A stretch of 64,000 nt of DNA from VBDM01 sp963699535 (lineage in GTDB: Bacteria > Pseudomonadota > Gammaproteobacteria > Burkholderiales > SG8-39), in assembly GCA_963699535.1 (NCBI GenBank), contig CAVOUJ010000032.1, forward strand, positions 186,001 to 250,000, in the 5' to 3' direction. The first letter of the stretch is position 1; every line of letters begins with the position of its first letter. The notes beneath the pieces were generated by a model, which was given only the letters and a program-made list of their open reading frames with translations, ran no database searches and had not been told where the DNA came from. Shown in pieces: positions 28,143-34,935 of the stretch. The translations under genes and the position numbers were made by a program.

Positions 28143-28146
28143 GGAT

Positions 28147-28562
28147 TCAACCGGGCTTGCGGCCCGGGCGCCCGCGGACTGCGCGCTTCCTTCCACCATG
28201 CCTAGTATCCAGTTCTCGGCATCCCTCACCGACGAGAACACCCGCACGGGCAGGCCGCGGTTGATCGCGACGGTTTCAGCGAACTGCATCAGGTTTCCCT
28301 CAGCGTTCACGTCGACATAGGCAATGGCTTTGAAGTGTCCTTGGGCGGTTTCGCTCTTCTCCGCGGCGATCTCGAACACGCTCGTCGTGCCGAGACGGGG
28401 CCCTTCGAGGCGCTCCTCGATCAGCAGCCGAAAGCAATTCCGCGCGGCGCATTCCCGCTGAACTTCCTCGAGATACTGCGAAGCAGATTCCTTGTTGTTC
28501 TCTCCGGTGACAACGGCGTGCAGATAGCCGGGCTTCTGGGTGATCGAGAGCTTGTACGACAT
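28147..28562 (-). CDS. Small STAS-like protein of unknown function
   Basis: The ATG at 28562 begins MSYKLSITQKPGYLHAVVTG, followed by CFRLLIEERLEGPRLGTTS and VAINRGLPVRVFSSVRDAEN. The alternating pattern and an internal acidic patch recall STAS-like regulatory domains, but no firm family is recognised. About 130 residues look real. After EGSAQSAG the printed frame runs on antisense into the deacetylase gene with no stop for another kilobase, so a natural stop was probably lost to a shift. A TGA in the next frame at 28149-28147 is the likely end. A CCGGGC/GCCCGG hairpin (28151-28167) lies at this convergent junction. Confidence 0.55.
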
Positions 28563-28567
28563 GGGTG

Positions 28568-29365
28568 TCACGCGGTTCCCTGCACGGCCCATGCCCGGGC
28601 GGTCATGGCGATCGATCCCTTGGGACCGGGAACGAGTCGCGCTTTCAATGCGTCGCGGATTCGACTGCGGTGGCCGACATCCAGCGACGCAAGATAGGTG
28701 GGCGCCGCGCCCTGCTTTCCGAGAAAGGGCCTCCAGTAGTCGTCGAAGTCGCGGAACACGGTCGGAATCTCGATGATGCGAACCGAAACCAGCTTCAGGC
28801 CGGCCGCCTTGAAGAGCGCTCCGAGGGGTTCCGGCTGGCTCAAGGGGTGCCGCTCCGCCCGGTCGAGGATGGAACGGTCGGGGTCGAGCTTGAAGGCCAC
28901 GTCCCAGAAGTGCTGCATCATCTGCATGCCGCGAGGGTAATCCCAGAGGTACGCGGCGACTTTGCCTCCGGGCCGCGTGACCCGCGTCATCTCTCTGACC
29001 ATCGCGGCCGGGTCGGAGACGAAATTCAGCACCAGGCCGGCGACGGTCGCATCGCAGGACGCGGCCGGCCAGGGCAGGGAAGTCGCGTCGCCGACGTCGA
29101 AGCGGACGCGCGGGTCATGGATCCTGCTCCGGAGCTCGGTGATGTAGCCTTCCGAGAGATCAATCGCCGCGAGCGCTTTCGGATCGAACCTGGCGAGGAT
29201 CGCGTCGACGAGGGCGCCGGTCCCGCAGCCGACATCGCCCCAATCCCGTCGCGGGGGGACGTCGAGCCAGTCGACAAACTCGCTGGCCACCTTGCGGCTC
29301 CAGCGGCCGCCGTAGCGCTCGTAGGGCCCGGACAGTCCCCAGATTTCGTACCCTAAGTCGGTCAT
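28568..29365 (-). CDS. Class I SAM-dependent methyltransferase
   Basis: A 265-residue cytoplasmic protein with SAM motif I WGDVGCGTGALVDAIL, acidic loop AAIDLSEGYI, motif II VGDATSLPWP and post-motif region VTRPGGKVAAYLWDYPRGM. This is the UbiE/Methyltransf_11 type architecture acting on small molecules. It starts at 29365 and its stop is 5 bases ahead of the STAS-like gene start, so the two may be co-transcribed. The acceptor is unknown. The substrate-side C-terminal half contains conserved aromatic residues (DDYWRPFLG). Confidence 0.85.
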   Translation of the reverse strand: MTDLGYEIWGLSGPYERYGGRWSRKVASEFVDWLDVPPRRDWGDVGCGTGALVDAILARFDPKALAAIDLSEGYITELRSRIHDPRVRFDVGDATSLPWPAASCDATVAGLVLNFVSDPAAMVREMTRVTRPGGKVAAYLWDYPRGMQMMQHFWDVAFKLDPDRSILDRAERHPLSQPEPLGALFKAAGLKLVSVRIIEIPTVFRDFDDYWRPFLGKQGAAPTYLASLDVGHRSRIRDALKARLVPGPKGSIAMTARAWAVQGTA

Positions 29366-29446
29366 GCCGGTACATTCTATTGGGAATGGAGGGTCTTGAG
29401 ACAGCCGGGCGCATCCTCTCAGAAAGCGTCCATCTCTCGCAAGCCG

Positions 29447-30073
29447 TCACGTGCGCCTGAAGATAAGGCTGAAATTATTCGCCGGCATGTCCACGATCTC
29501 CGCCAGCGCGAATCCGGCGGATGCGGCGGCCCCGGACACGGCCTCAAGATCGCGAAGTCCCCACGCGGGGTCTTGGGCGCGTAGATCGGCATCGAACTTC
29601 TCGTTGCTCGGTGACGTGTGGCCGCCGGAGCGGCGGTAGGGCCCGTACAAGAGCACCACCCCGTTCACCGGGAGCAGGGCTCTGGCCCCTTCGAACAGTG
29701 CCCGCGTGGCCGGCCACGGGGCGACGTGGATCATGTTGATGCACACGACCGCATCCGCCTTGTGGACGGGCCAGGGAAACGCGGTGACGTCGAGGTCGAG
29801 CGGAGGCTCGACGTTGGCGAGTCGCTCGCCTTGGAGACGAATGCCGATCGATTCGCGCATCTCGGGATCCGCGTCGGAGGGCTGCCAGGCGAGCTGCGGG
29901 AACGCCCTGGCGAAATGGACGACGTGCTGGCCGGTGCCGCTGGAGATCTCCAGGACGGTTCCTTGCGCGGGCAAGACCCGACTCAGGACATCGCGTATCG
30001 GGTCCTTATTGCGTTCCGCCGAAGGGGACTGCCACCTGCCGTCGGCCAGCTTTTCGCCGCGTTGTCGGAGCAT
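29447..30073 (-). CDS. DUF938 SAM-dependent methyltransferase-like protein
   Basis: A 208-residue protein matching the DUF938 pattern. It starts SPSAERNKDPIRDVLSRVLP, then motif I VLEISSGTGQHVVHFA, PSDADPEMRESI, VCINMIHVAPWPATRALF and LYGPYRRSGGHTSPSN. DUF938 proteins are predicted methyltransferases that are widespread in proteobacteria and of unknown substrate. The ATG at 30073 is 33 bases after the preceding gene's stop. It is a single intact gene without oddities, likely part of a minus-strand run of small independent genes. Confidence 0.88.
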   Translation of the reverse strand: MLRQRGEKLADGRWQSPSAERNKDPIRDVLSRVLPAQGTVLEISSGTGQHVVHFARAFPQLAWQPSDADPEMRESIGIRLQGERLANVEPPLDLDVTAFPWPVHKADAVVCINMIHVAPWPATRALFEGARALLPVNGVVLLYGPYRRSGGHTSPSNEKFDADLRAQDPAWGLRDLEAVSGAAASAGFALAEIVDMPANNFSLIFRRT

Positions 30074-30106
30074 GGGCGCTCATTCTATTCCGCCCGCGGG
30101 ATCGCG

Positions 30107-30511
30107 TTACGCGCAGAAGCGGCCGACGTTGACGAGGATGTTGGAGAGCCGCCCGTTGAGCTGAAGCAGGATCGCCCGCGTGCGCCTCCTGCACACGAGC
30201 CAGTAGGTCTCCTCCCTCATGCACTCCAGGTGAGGCTCCGCGTCGCGCAGCTTTCCCTTGGAGATGAATTGCTTTCGACCCGGCGTGCATGCGAAGCCGA
30301 GCGAGCGCATCGCCGCGGGGAGGTCGTCGAACGAAGTGCCGATGGGCACGCGCGCCAGGATCGCCGCGCTCTCGACGTCGATCTCGTCGCGCTCGGGGTT
30401 GCCGCAGGCGCTCAGGGCGGCGAGCAGTGCGACAGCTGCGGCGGCGCGGCGTGCCGCTCGTCCTGCCTCCCGATTGGGGGCGATCAGCCGTCCGCTGAAG
30501 CCGCCATCCAT
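30107..30511 (-). CDS. Hypothetical lipoprotein
   Basis: From the ATG at 30511 the product has about 134 residues. An Arg/Ala-rich segment and a hydrophobic stretch lead to the lipobox LLAALSACG, predicting a lipid-anchored periplasmic protein. The mature part has four more cysteines (FACTPG, LECMRE, LVCRRR, RFCA), probably two disulfides. No domain is recognised. The start lies within the end of the upstream acetyltransferase gene (28-base overlap); longer in-frame starts exist but would overlap that gene far more. The protein could be a small envelope-stress or binding protein, but no function is claimed. Confidence 0.6.
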   Translation of the reverse strand: MDGGFSGRLIAPNREAGRAARRAAAAVALLAALSACGNPERDEIDVESAAILARVPIGTSFDDLPAAMRSLGFACTPGRKQFISKGKLRDAEPHLECMREETYWLVCRRRTRAILLQLNGRLSNILVNVGRFCA

Positions 30512-30993
30512 CGTCCATCGGCAAGGACGACCGATGTCTCGACCTGTCTTGCCGGGATCGACCAGTATTTCCAAAGCAGGGAATCCTTGCGCGAGTTCGG
30601 GACGACTGTAAAACCGTTCCTCCGATAGAACTCGATGGCCCACGACGCATCGGCCCAAGTGCCGATCAAGACGGGCTTGCCCGTGAGGCCCTGCACATGC
30701 CGCAAGAGTTTCGTCCCCACGCCCTTCCTCTGCAAGCTCGGCGTGACGTAGGCGTGGCGCACCAGGGCGACTTCCCCCTTGTCCTGGATTCCCATGACCC
30801 CCAGCAGACGCCCGTCTTCCTCGGTTACCCAGAAAACGACGCCGTCGGCAATATCCTTCTCAAGCTCGTCCGACGACATATAGGGGTCCCGCCACCGGTC
30901 CGCTGGAATCACGCCTCGATAAGCCTGCGCAGCAGCGTTGACGATTGCCAGGATCGCGGCCAAGTCTGCTTGCAGGCTTTTTCGAATCAGCAT
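30484..30993 (-). CDS. GNAT family N-acetyltransferase
   Basis: The likely start is the ATG at 30993 (MLIRKSLQADLAAILAIVN), with an alternative ATG at 31017. The protein of about 169 residues carries the acetyl-CoA-binding motif A as LVRHAYVTPSLQRKGVGTKLL. The C-terminal beta-bulge region follows (GTWADASWAIEFYRRNGF). It transfers an acetyl group to an amine on a small molecule, peptide or protein. Base composition is somewhat less GC-rich than the catabolic genes. It follows the VOC gene with a gap of about 65 bases and overlaps the lipoprotein gene downstream. Confidence 0.85.
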   Translation of the reverse strand: MLIRKSLQADLAAILAIVNAAAQAYRGVIPADRWRDPYMSSDELEKDIADGVVFWVTEEDGRLLGVMGIQDKGEVALVRHAYVTPSLQRKGVGTKLLRHVQGLTGKPVLIGTWADASWAIEFYRRNGFTVVPNSRKDSLLWKYWSIPARQVETSVVLADGRWMAASADG

Positions 30994-31058
30994 TATTCGT
31001 TTCGGAAAGCCCGACACTGGCCTTCATTCACGCTCATACGCAATGGCCTGGCCGATCG

Positions 31059-31481
31059 CTAGCCCAGCGACGCGAACCCCGGATTGAAGGCCACTTCCCA
31101 CAAGTGACCGTCTGGATCCTGGAAGTAACCCGAATAGCCGCCCCAGAAGGTTTCTCGTGCGGGCTTGACGATCCTGGCGCCAGCTTGCCCGGCCTGGCGC
31201 ATGACACCATCGACCTCTTCTTGAGACGCGACGTTGTGGCCAATGGAGAGTTCGAGCGGGTCCGGAGCGCCAACCGGTAGCCCTGCATCTGCGGCAAGAC
31301 TCTTGCGAGGCCAAAGCGCCAACTTGAGCCCGGAGGCAAGGTTGAAGAAGGCTACGGCTCCGTTCTCGAAGTCGGCGCCCACGATTCCTTTGGTTGGAAA
31401 ACCGAGGCCGTCCCGATAGAAGGCGACCGCACGCTCGAGGTCTTCAACTCCGAGGGTGAGGAGGGTGATGTTCGGCTGCAT
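31059..31481 (-). CDS. VOC (glyoxalase/bleomycin resistance) family protein
   Basis: A 140-residue single VOC unit-pair protein. It starts MQPNITLLTLGVEDLERAVA, has FYRDGLGFPTKG and ends with GYSGYFQDPDGHLWEVAFNP, the classic second-half metal-ligand segment with glutamate. Proteins like this act as glyoxalases, isomerases or antibiotic-binding proteins. Its ATG lies 41 bases after the 3' core of the attC-like site at 31522-31599, and a CAGGAG ribosome site sits between. It is therefore placed exactly like the next gene of a cassette array. No attC was found after its stop, so it may equally be the first chromosomal gene beyond the array. Confidence 0.85.
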   Translation of the reverse strand: MQPNITLLTLGVEDLERAVAFYRDGLGFPTKGIVGADFENGAVAFFNLASGLKLALWPRKSLAADAGLPVGAPDPLELSIGHNVASQEEVDGVMRQAGQAGARIVKPARETFWGGYSGYFQDPDGHLWEVAFNPGFASLG

Positions 31482-31521
31482 AGAACGAACTCCTGACCGG
31501 TGCAGAGTAGGGATGCTCGAC

Positions 31522-31599
31522 GTCTAACGCAAAGCTAACCTGCCAGCTACGAGGCGCAAAGCGCCGACGCAGCGAGTCAGGTTGAGCGACGTGTTATAC
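31522..31599 (-). other. attC-like recombination site A
   Basis: Read on the minus strand, the 78-base site opens with GTATAAC (core R'') and closes with GTTAGAC (core R', a perfect GTTRRRY). Inside, GCTCAACCTG pairs with the complement of GCTAACCTG leaving one unpaired base, as in the extrahelical bases of attC. The tip forms GGCGC-AAA-GCGCC. It lies 56 bases after the stop of the TPR lipoprotein gene and just before the VOC gene, in the orientation expected for a minus-strand cassette. Confidence 0.75.
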
Positions 31600-31654
31600 G
31601 CCTGTTAAGTGCATTTTGTGTCGCAGCAACGGCTTTACAAACTTTTCCGCATCC

Positions 31655-32776
31655 TCATCTACTCGAGGAACGGAAATTCCGAACTGTCATGACGGAATAG
31701 ACCTCACTAACCGGAATGGGAAACAGCTGGTGTTCTTTCATATTTTGAAACTCCGTCAGAGTAAGACGGATTCCTTCATGCGGTCGATCTGGGACATCCT
31801 TCTCTTCAGCCGCTGGCTGCAACTTGCCAGCTTGCCATCGAAGCAATTGGATGTGGTGATACATGGTGGCATTACCTATTTTTTGCGTCTTGCGTCCCAG
31901 AAATCGAAATGTTGGCCACGTTTGGCGAAAGAATGCCTCCGCATCAGCGGCGGTCATAGGCATAACGTATTGTTGAATTCGCATATTTACATAGGCCATA
32001 TCCCAGCCTCTTTCGATGTTTTCTTGAATGCGGTTCTCCGTTTCTTCGCGCCAGAGGAAAGATCCAGGAGGGAGGCGTATTGCTGCTTGATCGAGTAGCA
32101 ATAAATAAAGTAAGTGTTGCCCATTATCGACTTCGCGCATCACTTTAATCGCTTCTTCAGGCTGACCATTTATAGTCAAGTATTGCGCCAACGCTTCGCG
32201 GTACGAGATGGAACTGGGTGAAAGTTCGACCGCTCGCCGGGAGTAATGCACGGCTCGATCAAGGTCTATGTAAGCCCAAATTAGTCTGTCTTGACGAAAA
32301 GCAAAATGGCGGATCCCGTAAAGTCTAGCCTTCCAATAGTGCGCTTCTGAATTCTCTGGACTCACGGCTAGAGCTCGGTCACATAACTGCTGGAGACGCT
32401 CTACTCGTTCACGACGACTGCTCTCCATTTGATTAAGAGTAGAGCGCTCGATTCTTACGGGTCGCACAATCTCGAGGCTTCTTCCCAATCGAGCCGCGAG
32501 GAGCAGTACCCGAACGTCGTCCGGGTTCGATTCCAGATAAGAATTGATTCTTACCGAGGCTTTCTCAAGCTCCCCCAAGAGCTTTTCCTCAGATACGCCC
32601 GGGCTTTTACCTGCCTCAGCTTCTTCTGCACGTTCAATCCATGGTCCAACCATTTGCGAAAGTGATGAATAGGATGTCGCCTCTCGCTGAGTTGTTGCGA
32701 CGTTCATACTCGTGCAAGCAGACGTAGCAGAAAACAGAGCGAAACAGAAATAAGGGTTCACCCTCATTTGAAGCAT
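31655..32776 (-). CDS. Cassette-borne TPR-like lipoprotein of unknown function
   Basis: The ATG at 32776 follows GAAGGAGGCACGAAC, an excellent ribosome site only 16 bases from the attC B core. The product has about 373 residues. A signal sequence is followed by a cysteine in a lipobox-like ATSACTSM, so a lipid-anchored envelope protein is likely. The middle contains helical TPR-like repeats (LCDRALAVSPENSEAHYWKA, SRRAVELSPSSISYREAL, NGQPEEAIKVMREV). The C-terminal third is unfamiliar. Codon use and base composition are distinctly AT-richer than flanking genes, consistent with acquisition as a gene cassette. Partner and function are unknown. Confidence 0.75.
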   Translation of the reverse strand: MLQMRVNPYFCFALFSATSACTSMNVATTQREATSYSSLSQMVGPWIERAEEAEAGKSPGVSEEKLLGELEKASVRINSYLESNPDDVRVLLLAARLGRSLEIVRPVRIERSTLNQMESSRRERVERLQQLCDRALAVSPENSEAHYWKARLYGIRHFAFRQDRLIWAYIDLDRAVHYSRRAVELSPSSISYREALAQYLTINGQPEEAIKVMREVDNGQHLLYLLLLDQAAIRLPPGSFLWREETENRIQENIERGWDMAYVNMRIQQYVMPMTAADAEAFFRQTWPTFRFLGRKTQKIGNATMYHHIQLLRWQAGKLQPAAEEKDVPDRPHEGIRLTLTEFQNMKEHQLFPIPVSEVYSVMTVRNFRSSSR

Positions 32777-32791
32777 GTTCGTGCCTCCTTC

Positions 32792-32878
32792 GCATAACGT
32801 TTTGGTGTGCGGCGGGTCAGCACGATTGGTTGACGTTGTGCGATGCTCGTGGCCCGTCCGCACCACCTGTTGTTAGTT
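32792..32878 (-). other. attC-like recombination site B
   Basis: On the minus strand the 87-base site runs from AACTAAC to GTTATGC. The arms GGTGGTGCGGACGGG and CCCGCCGCACACC pair over three short helices while leaving single unpaired bases, the asymmetry typical of attC. It begins 15 bases after the stop of the two-helix membrane protein gene. It ends directly before the ribosome site of the TPR lipoprotein gene, so it would mark the boundary between two cassettes. Confidence 0.7.
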
Positions 32879-32892
32879 AGAGAGCACGAGTG

Positions 32893-33168
32893 TTATGAAA
32901 AAAACGCTCTTATAGTTGCGACAACAAGAGAAATGCTGACAACAACCAAAACGATGAAGAGGAAGAGGAGGAATTTTAGCCCCATAAAAACGCCGAACTG
33001 CCTGACCGCACTGCGAGTTTCGGGAGGTAGCTCCTCACCCACACTTAGGCCAGTCAGTCTTTCGAGATCCTCTTGTGGAGAAGATCTCAGTACGCGCAGC
33101 CATCGAGCCATATCGATGGCGAACCAAATCGCTAGACCACTCAGCAGCAAGAGGAACCACCTCTCCAT
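32893..33168 (-). CDS. Small two-helix membrane protein (cassette-borne)
   Basis: A 91-residue protein. A hydrophobic helix at about 4-22 (WFLLLLSGLAIWFAIDMA) is followed by a charged loop (SSPQEDLERLTGLSVGEELP) and a second long helix at about 62-88. No family is recognised. Both termini probably lie on the same side of the membrane. The ATG is only a few bases after a GTTAGAG core-like sequence and the stop lies just before attC B, the usual tight packing of a gene cassette. The gene is AT-rich relative to the region. Function is unknown; membrane proteins of this size are common cassette cargo. Confidence 0.7.
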   Translation of the reverse strand: MERWFLLLLSGLAIWFAIDMARWLRVLRSSPQEDLERLTGLSVGEELPPETRSAVRQFGVFMGLKFLLFLFIVLVVVSISLVVATIRAFFS

Positions 33169-33172
33169 ATGC

Positions 33173-33296
33173 TCTCTAACGTGGATTAGAGACCCTAAGA
33201 GGCGGATTGTATTCCGCCTTCCCTGTGGCAGGCGGCCCGAACTCTCTTGAAATCAAGATATTAGGTACGGATGTCCGAGCTGCGAATTCGTTATAT
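33173..33296 (-). other. Possible degenerate cassette boundary with internal hairpin
   Basis: On the minus strand ATATAAC (33296-33290) and GTTAGAG (33179-33173) resemble attC cores about 110 bases apart, but the arms between them do not pair convincingly. A perfect hairpin AGGCGGA-loop-TCCGCCT (33200-33219) and a CTTGA/TCAAG repeat (33246-33257) lie inside. It may be a decayed attC, an attI-like half site, or simply the leader of the small membrane gene. Confidence 0.3.
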
Positions 33297-33333
33297 GCCC
33301 GCAAAGGCATCAACTGCTTGATTCAATCCGGAT

Positions 33334-34404
33334 TTATGCCGTCGCGGCGTCTTCCTGCAGGAACTGCAGCACCGCCACTTCCTCGCGCCGCAGCGCCGCG
33401 GTGGGATGTTCGCGGCGGGCTCGAGCCGGAGGAGGTGGAAAGGCGAGGGGCGCGGTGAGGCCTTGCAGATACGCGCGCACGAGTCCCGGGTGGACGTAGT
33501 ACTTGCGGCACGTCGCGCGGGTGTTCCCCAAGCGCTTTGCCACGGCGTCGATCGCGCGGATCATGTTCCTCTCGGCTTCGCGCTGGCTCTTCGCCGGCCC
33601 GAGGAGAAAAAGCTCCCGTGCGGCGAGCATGGTGCCCGCCCAGGTGCGGAAGTCCTTCGCGGTGATGTCGCGCCCGGTGATCTCGCGCAGGTAGGCGTTG
33701 ACGTCGTCCGACGAGATCGTCTGGCGCTTGCCGTTCGCATCGAGATACTTGAACAGTTCCTGCCCCGGGAGGTCCTGGCATTGCTGGATGATGCGCGCGA
33801 GCCGCCGGTCGGTGATCGCGATCGCGTGGTTCACGCCGCTCTTGCCGCGGAACGTGAAGTGCAGCTTCGCGCCCTTGATCTCGAGGTGGCGCCCGCGCAT
33901 GGTGGTGAGCCCGAAAGACCGGTTCTCGCGCGCATACTCGTCGTTGCCGACGCGGATCAGCGTCTTGTCGAGGAGCCGCACCACGGTGGCGAGGATCTGC
34001 CGGCGCGTGAGATCGCGCGCGCGCAGATCGCGCTCGACGCGGTCGCGGATCTCGGGAAGGGTCTCGCTGAACTCGAGCATGCGGCGGAACTTGGATTCGT
34101 CGCGTGTCTCGCGATAGAGGGGGTGATAGCGGTACTGCTTGCGGCCACGCGCGTCGCGCGCGGTGGCCTGGATGTGGCCGTCGGGATCCGGGCAGATCCA
34201 GACGTCAGTCCAGGCGGGCGGGATGACGAGGGCCTTGATGCGCTTGCGCTCGGCTGCCGAGGTGATGCGCGTGCCATCGGGCGCGTAGAAGGCCCAGCCC
34301 TTGCCCACGCGTTTTCGCTGGATTCCGGCGAGGCCGTCGGTGACGTAGGCGAGGCCCGCGCGGGCGGCCGCTTCGCGGTGCTGGTCGACCCGGGGAGAGA
34401 TCAC
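33334..34404 (-). CDS. DNA topoisomerase IB
   Basis: A poxvirus-type topoisomerase I of about 356 residues. N-terminal domain: GIQRKRVGKGWAFYAPDGTR and ALVIPPAWTDVWICPDPDGH. Catalytic domain: LLDKTLIRVGNDEYARENRS, the LTTMRGRHLEIKGAKLHFTF stretch, ITAKDFRTWAGTMLAA and the tyrosine in CRKYYVHPGLV. It relaxes supercoils through a 3'-phosphotyrosine bond. The GTG at 34404, 5 bases after the dioxygenase stop, is preferred; an ATG at 34449 would overlap that gene by 40 bases and lacks a ribosome site. Bacterial homologues are scattered and often mobile. The C-terminus is Arg/Pro-rich. Confidence 0.9.
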   Translation of the reverse strand: MISPRVDQHREAAARAGLAYVTDGLAGIQRKRVGKGWAFYAPDGTRITSAAERKRIKALVIPPAWTDVWICPDPDGHIQATARDARGRKQYRYHPLYRETRDESKFRRMLEFSETLPEIRDRVERDLRARDLTRRQILATVVRLLDKTLIRVGNDEYARENRSFGLTTMRGRHLEIKGAKLHFTFRGKSGVNHAIAITDRRLARIIQQCQDLPGQELFKYLDANGKRQTISSDDVNAYLREITGRDITAKDFRTWAGTMLAARELFLLGPAKSQREAERNMIRAIDAVAKRLGNTRATCRKYYVHPGLVRAYLQGLTAPLAFPPPPARARREHPTAALRREEVAVLQFLQEDAATA

Positions 34405-34409
34405 CGCGG

Positions 34410-34919
34410 TCAGGTCTTCCCGGGGTGAACGGCGCCGCAGTTCCTGCATGTGCGCAGCGTTTCGTTCGAGTAGAAGGAATCGAAGAGCGGCGGCAGGTCG
34501 CGCACGATGCTCTTCAGCTGGACTTCGACGCGATGGAGAAGCCCGTGACATTGCAGGCAGTACCACTCGAAGCCGTCCTTCACGCCCTCGGGCCGCGCGC
34601 GCTCGATGACGAGGCACAGGCTCCCGGCCTCGGGACGCTGCGGCGAGTGGCGCAGGTGCGGCGGCAGGAGAAAGATCGCGCCTTCCTTCAGGTCGATCCG
34701 CCCGGGCTTGCCGTCCTCCATGATGTTGAGAAAGGCGTTGCCCTTCATCTGGTAGAAGAACTCCTCGTAGGGATCGTCATGAAAATCCGTGCGCCGGTTC
34801 GGGCCGCCGACGATGGTGACGATGAAATCGGTGTCCTGCCAGATCTGCGCGTTGCCGACCGGAGGCTTCAGCAGATGCCGGTGCTCCTCGATCCACTTCG
34901 GGAAGTCGAGGGCTTTCAT
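34410..34919 (-). CDS. 3-hydroxyanthranilate 3,4-dioxygenase
   Basis: The length of 169 residues and the sequence match bacterial 3-HAO. The N-terminus is WIEEHRHLLKPPVGN, the cupin metal site is RRTDFHDDPYEEFFYQMKG and FLLPPHLRHSPQRP, and a C-terminal rubredoxin-like iron site has CLQCHG and CRNCGAVHPG. The enzyme opens 3-hydroxyanthranilate to 2-amino-3-carboxymuconate semialdehyde with Fe(II) and oxygen. This is a step of tryptophan/kynurenine and 2-nitrobenzoate breakdown. It is 16 bases downstream of the aminomuconate-semialdehyde dehydrogenase gene, which acts two steps later. Kynureninase and the decarboxylase are not adjacent. Confidence 0.94.
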   Translation of the reverse strand: MKALDFPKWIEEHRHLLKPPVGNAQIWQDTDFIVTIVGGPNRRTDFHDDPYEEFFYQMKGNAFLNIMEDGKPGRIDLKEGAIFLLPPHLRHSPQRPEAGSLCLVIERARPEGVKDGFEWYCLQCHGLLHRVEVQLKSIVRDLPPLFDSFYSNETLRTCRNCGAVHPGKT

Positions 34920-34935
34920 CTCGATCGGGCAGCGG

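Noticed and set aside
27150..28144. Continuation of the small STAS-like protein through the deacetylase region
   Set aside because: The added 330 residues are antisense to the deacetylase and look like a shadow (runs of Val, Arg, Asp, His). Only the first 130 or so residues are accepted.
31018..31058. A third attC expected after the VOC gene
   Set aside because: Only 41 bases separate the VOC stop from the acetyltransferase region and they contain no core or palindrome.
32515..32540. A GGTTCGATTCC string resembling a tRNA T-loop in the cassette island
   Set aside because: It lies inside the TPR lipoprotein gene and the neighbouring stem does not pair.
33200..33219. Perfect hairpin as an intrinsic terminator of topoisomerase IB
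   Set aside because: It lies more than 110 bases beyond the stop and is not followed by a T run on that strand.
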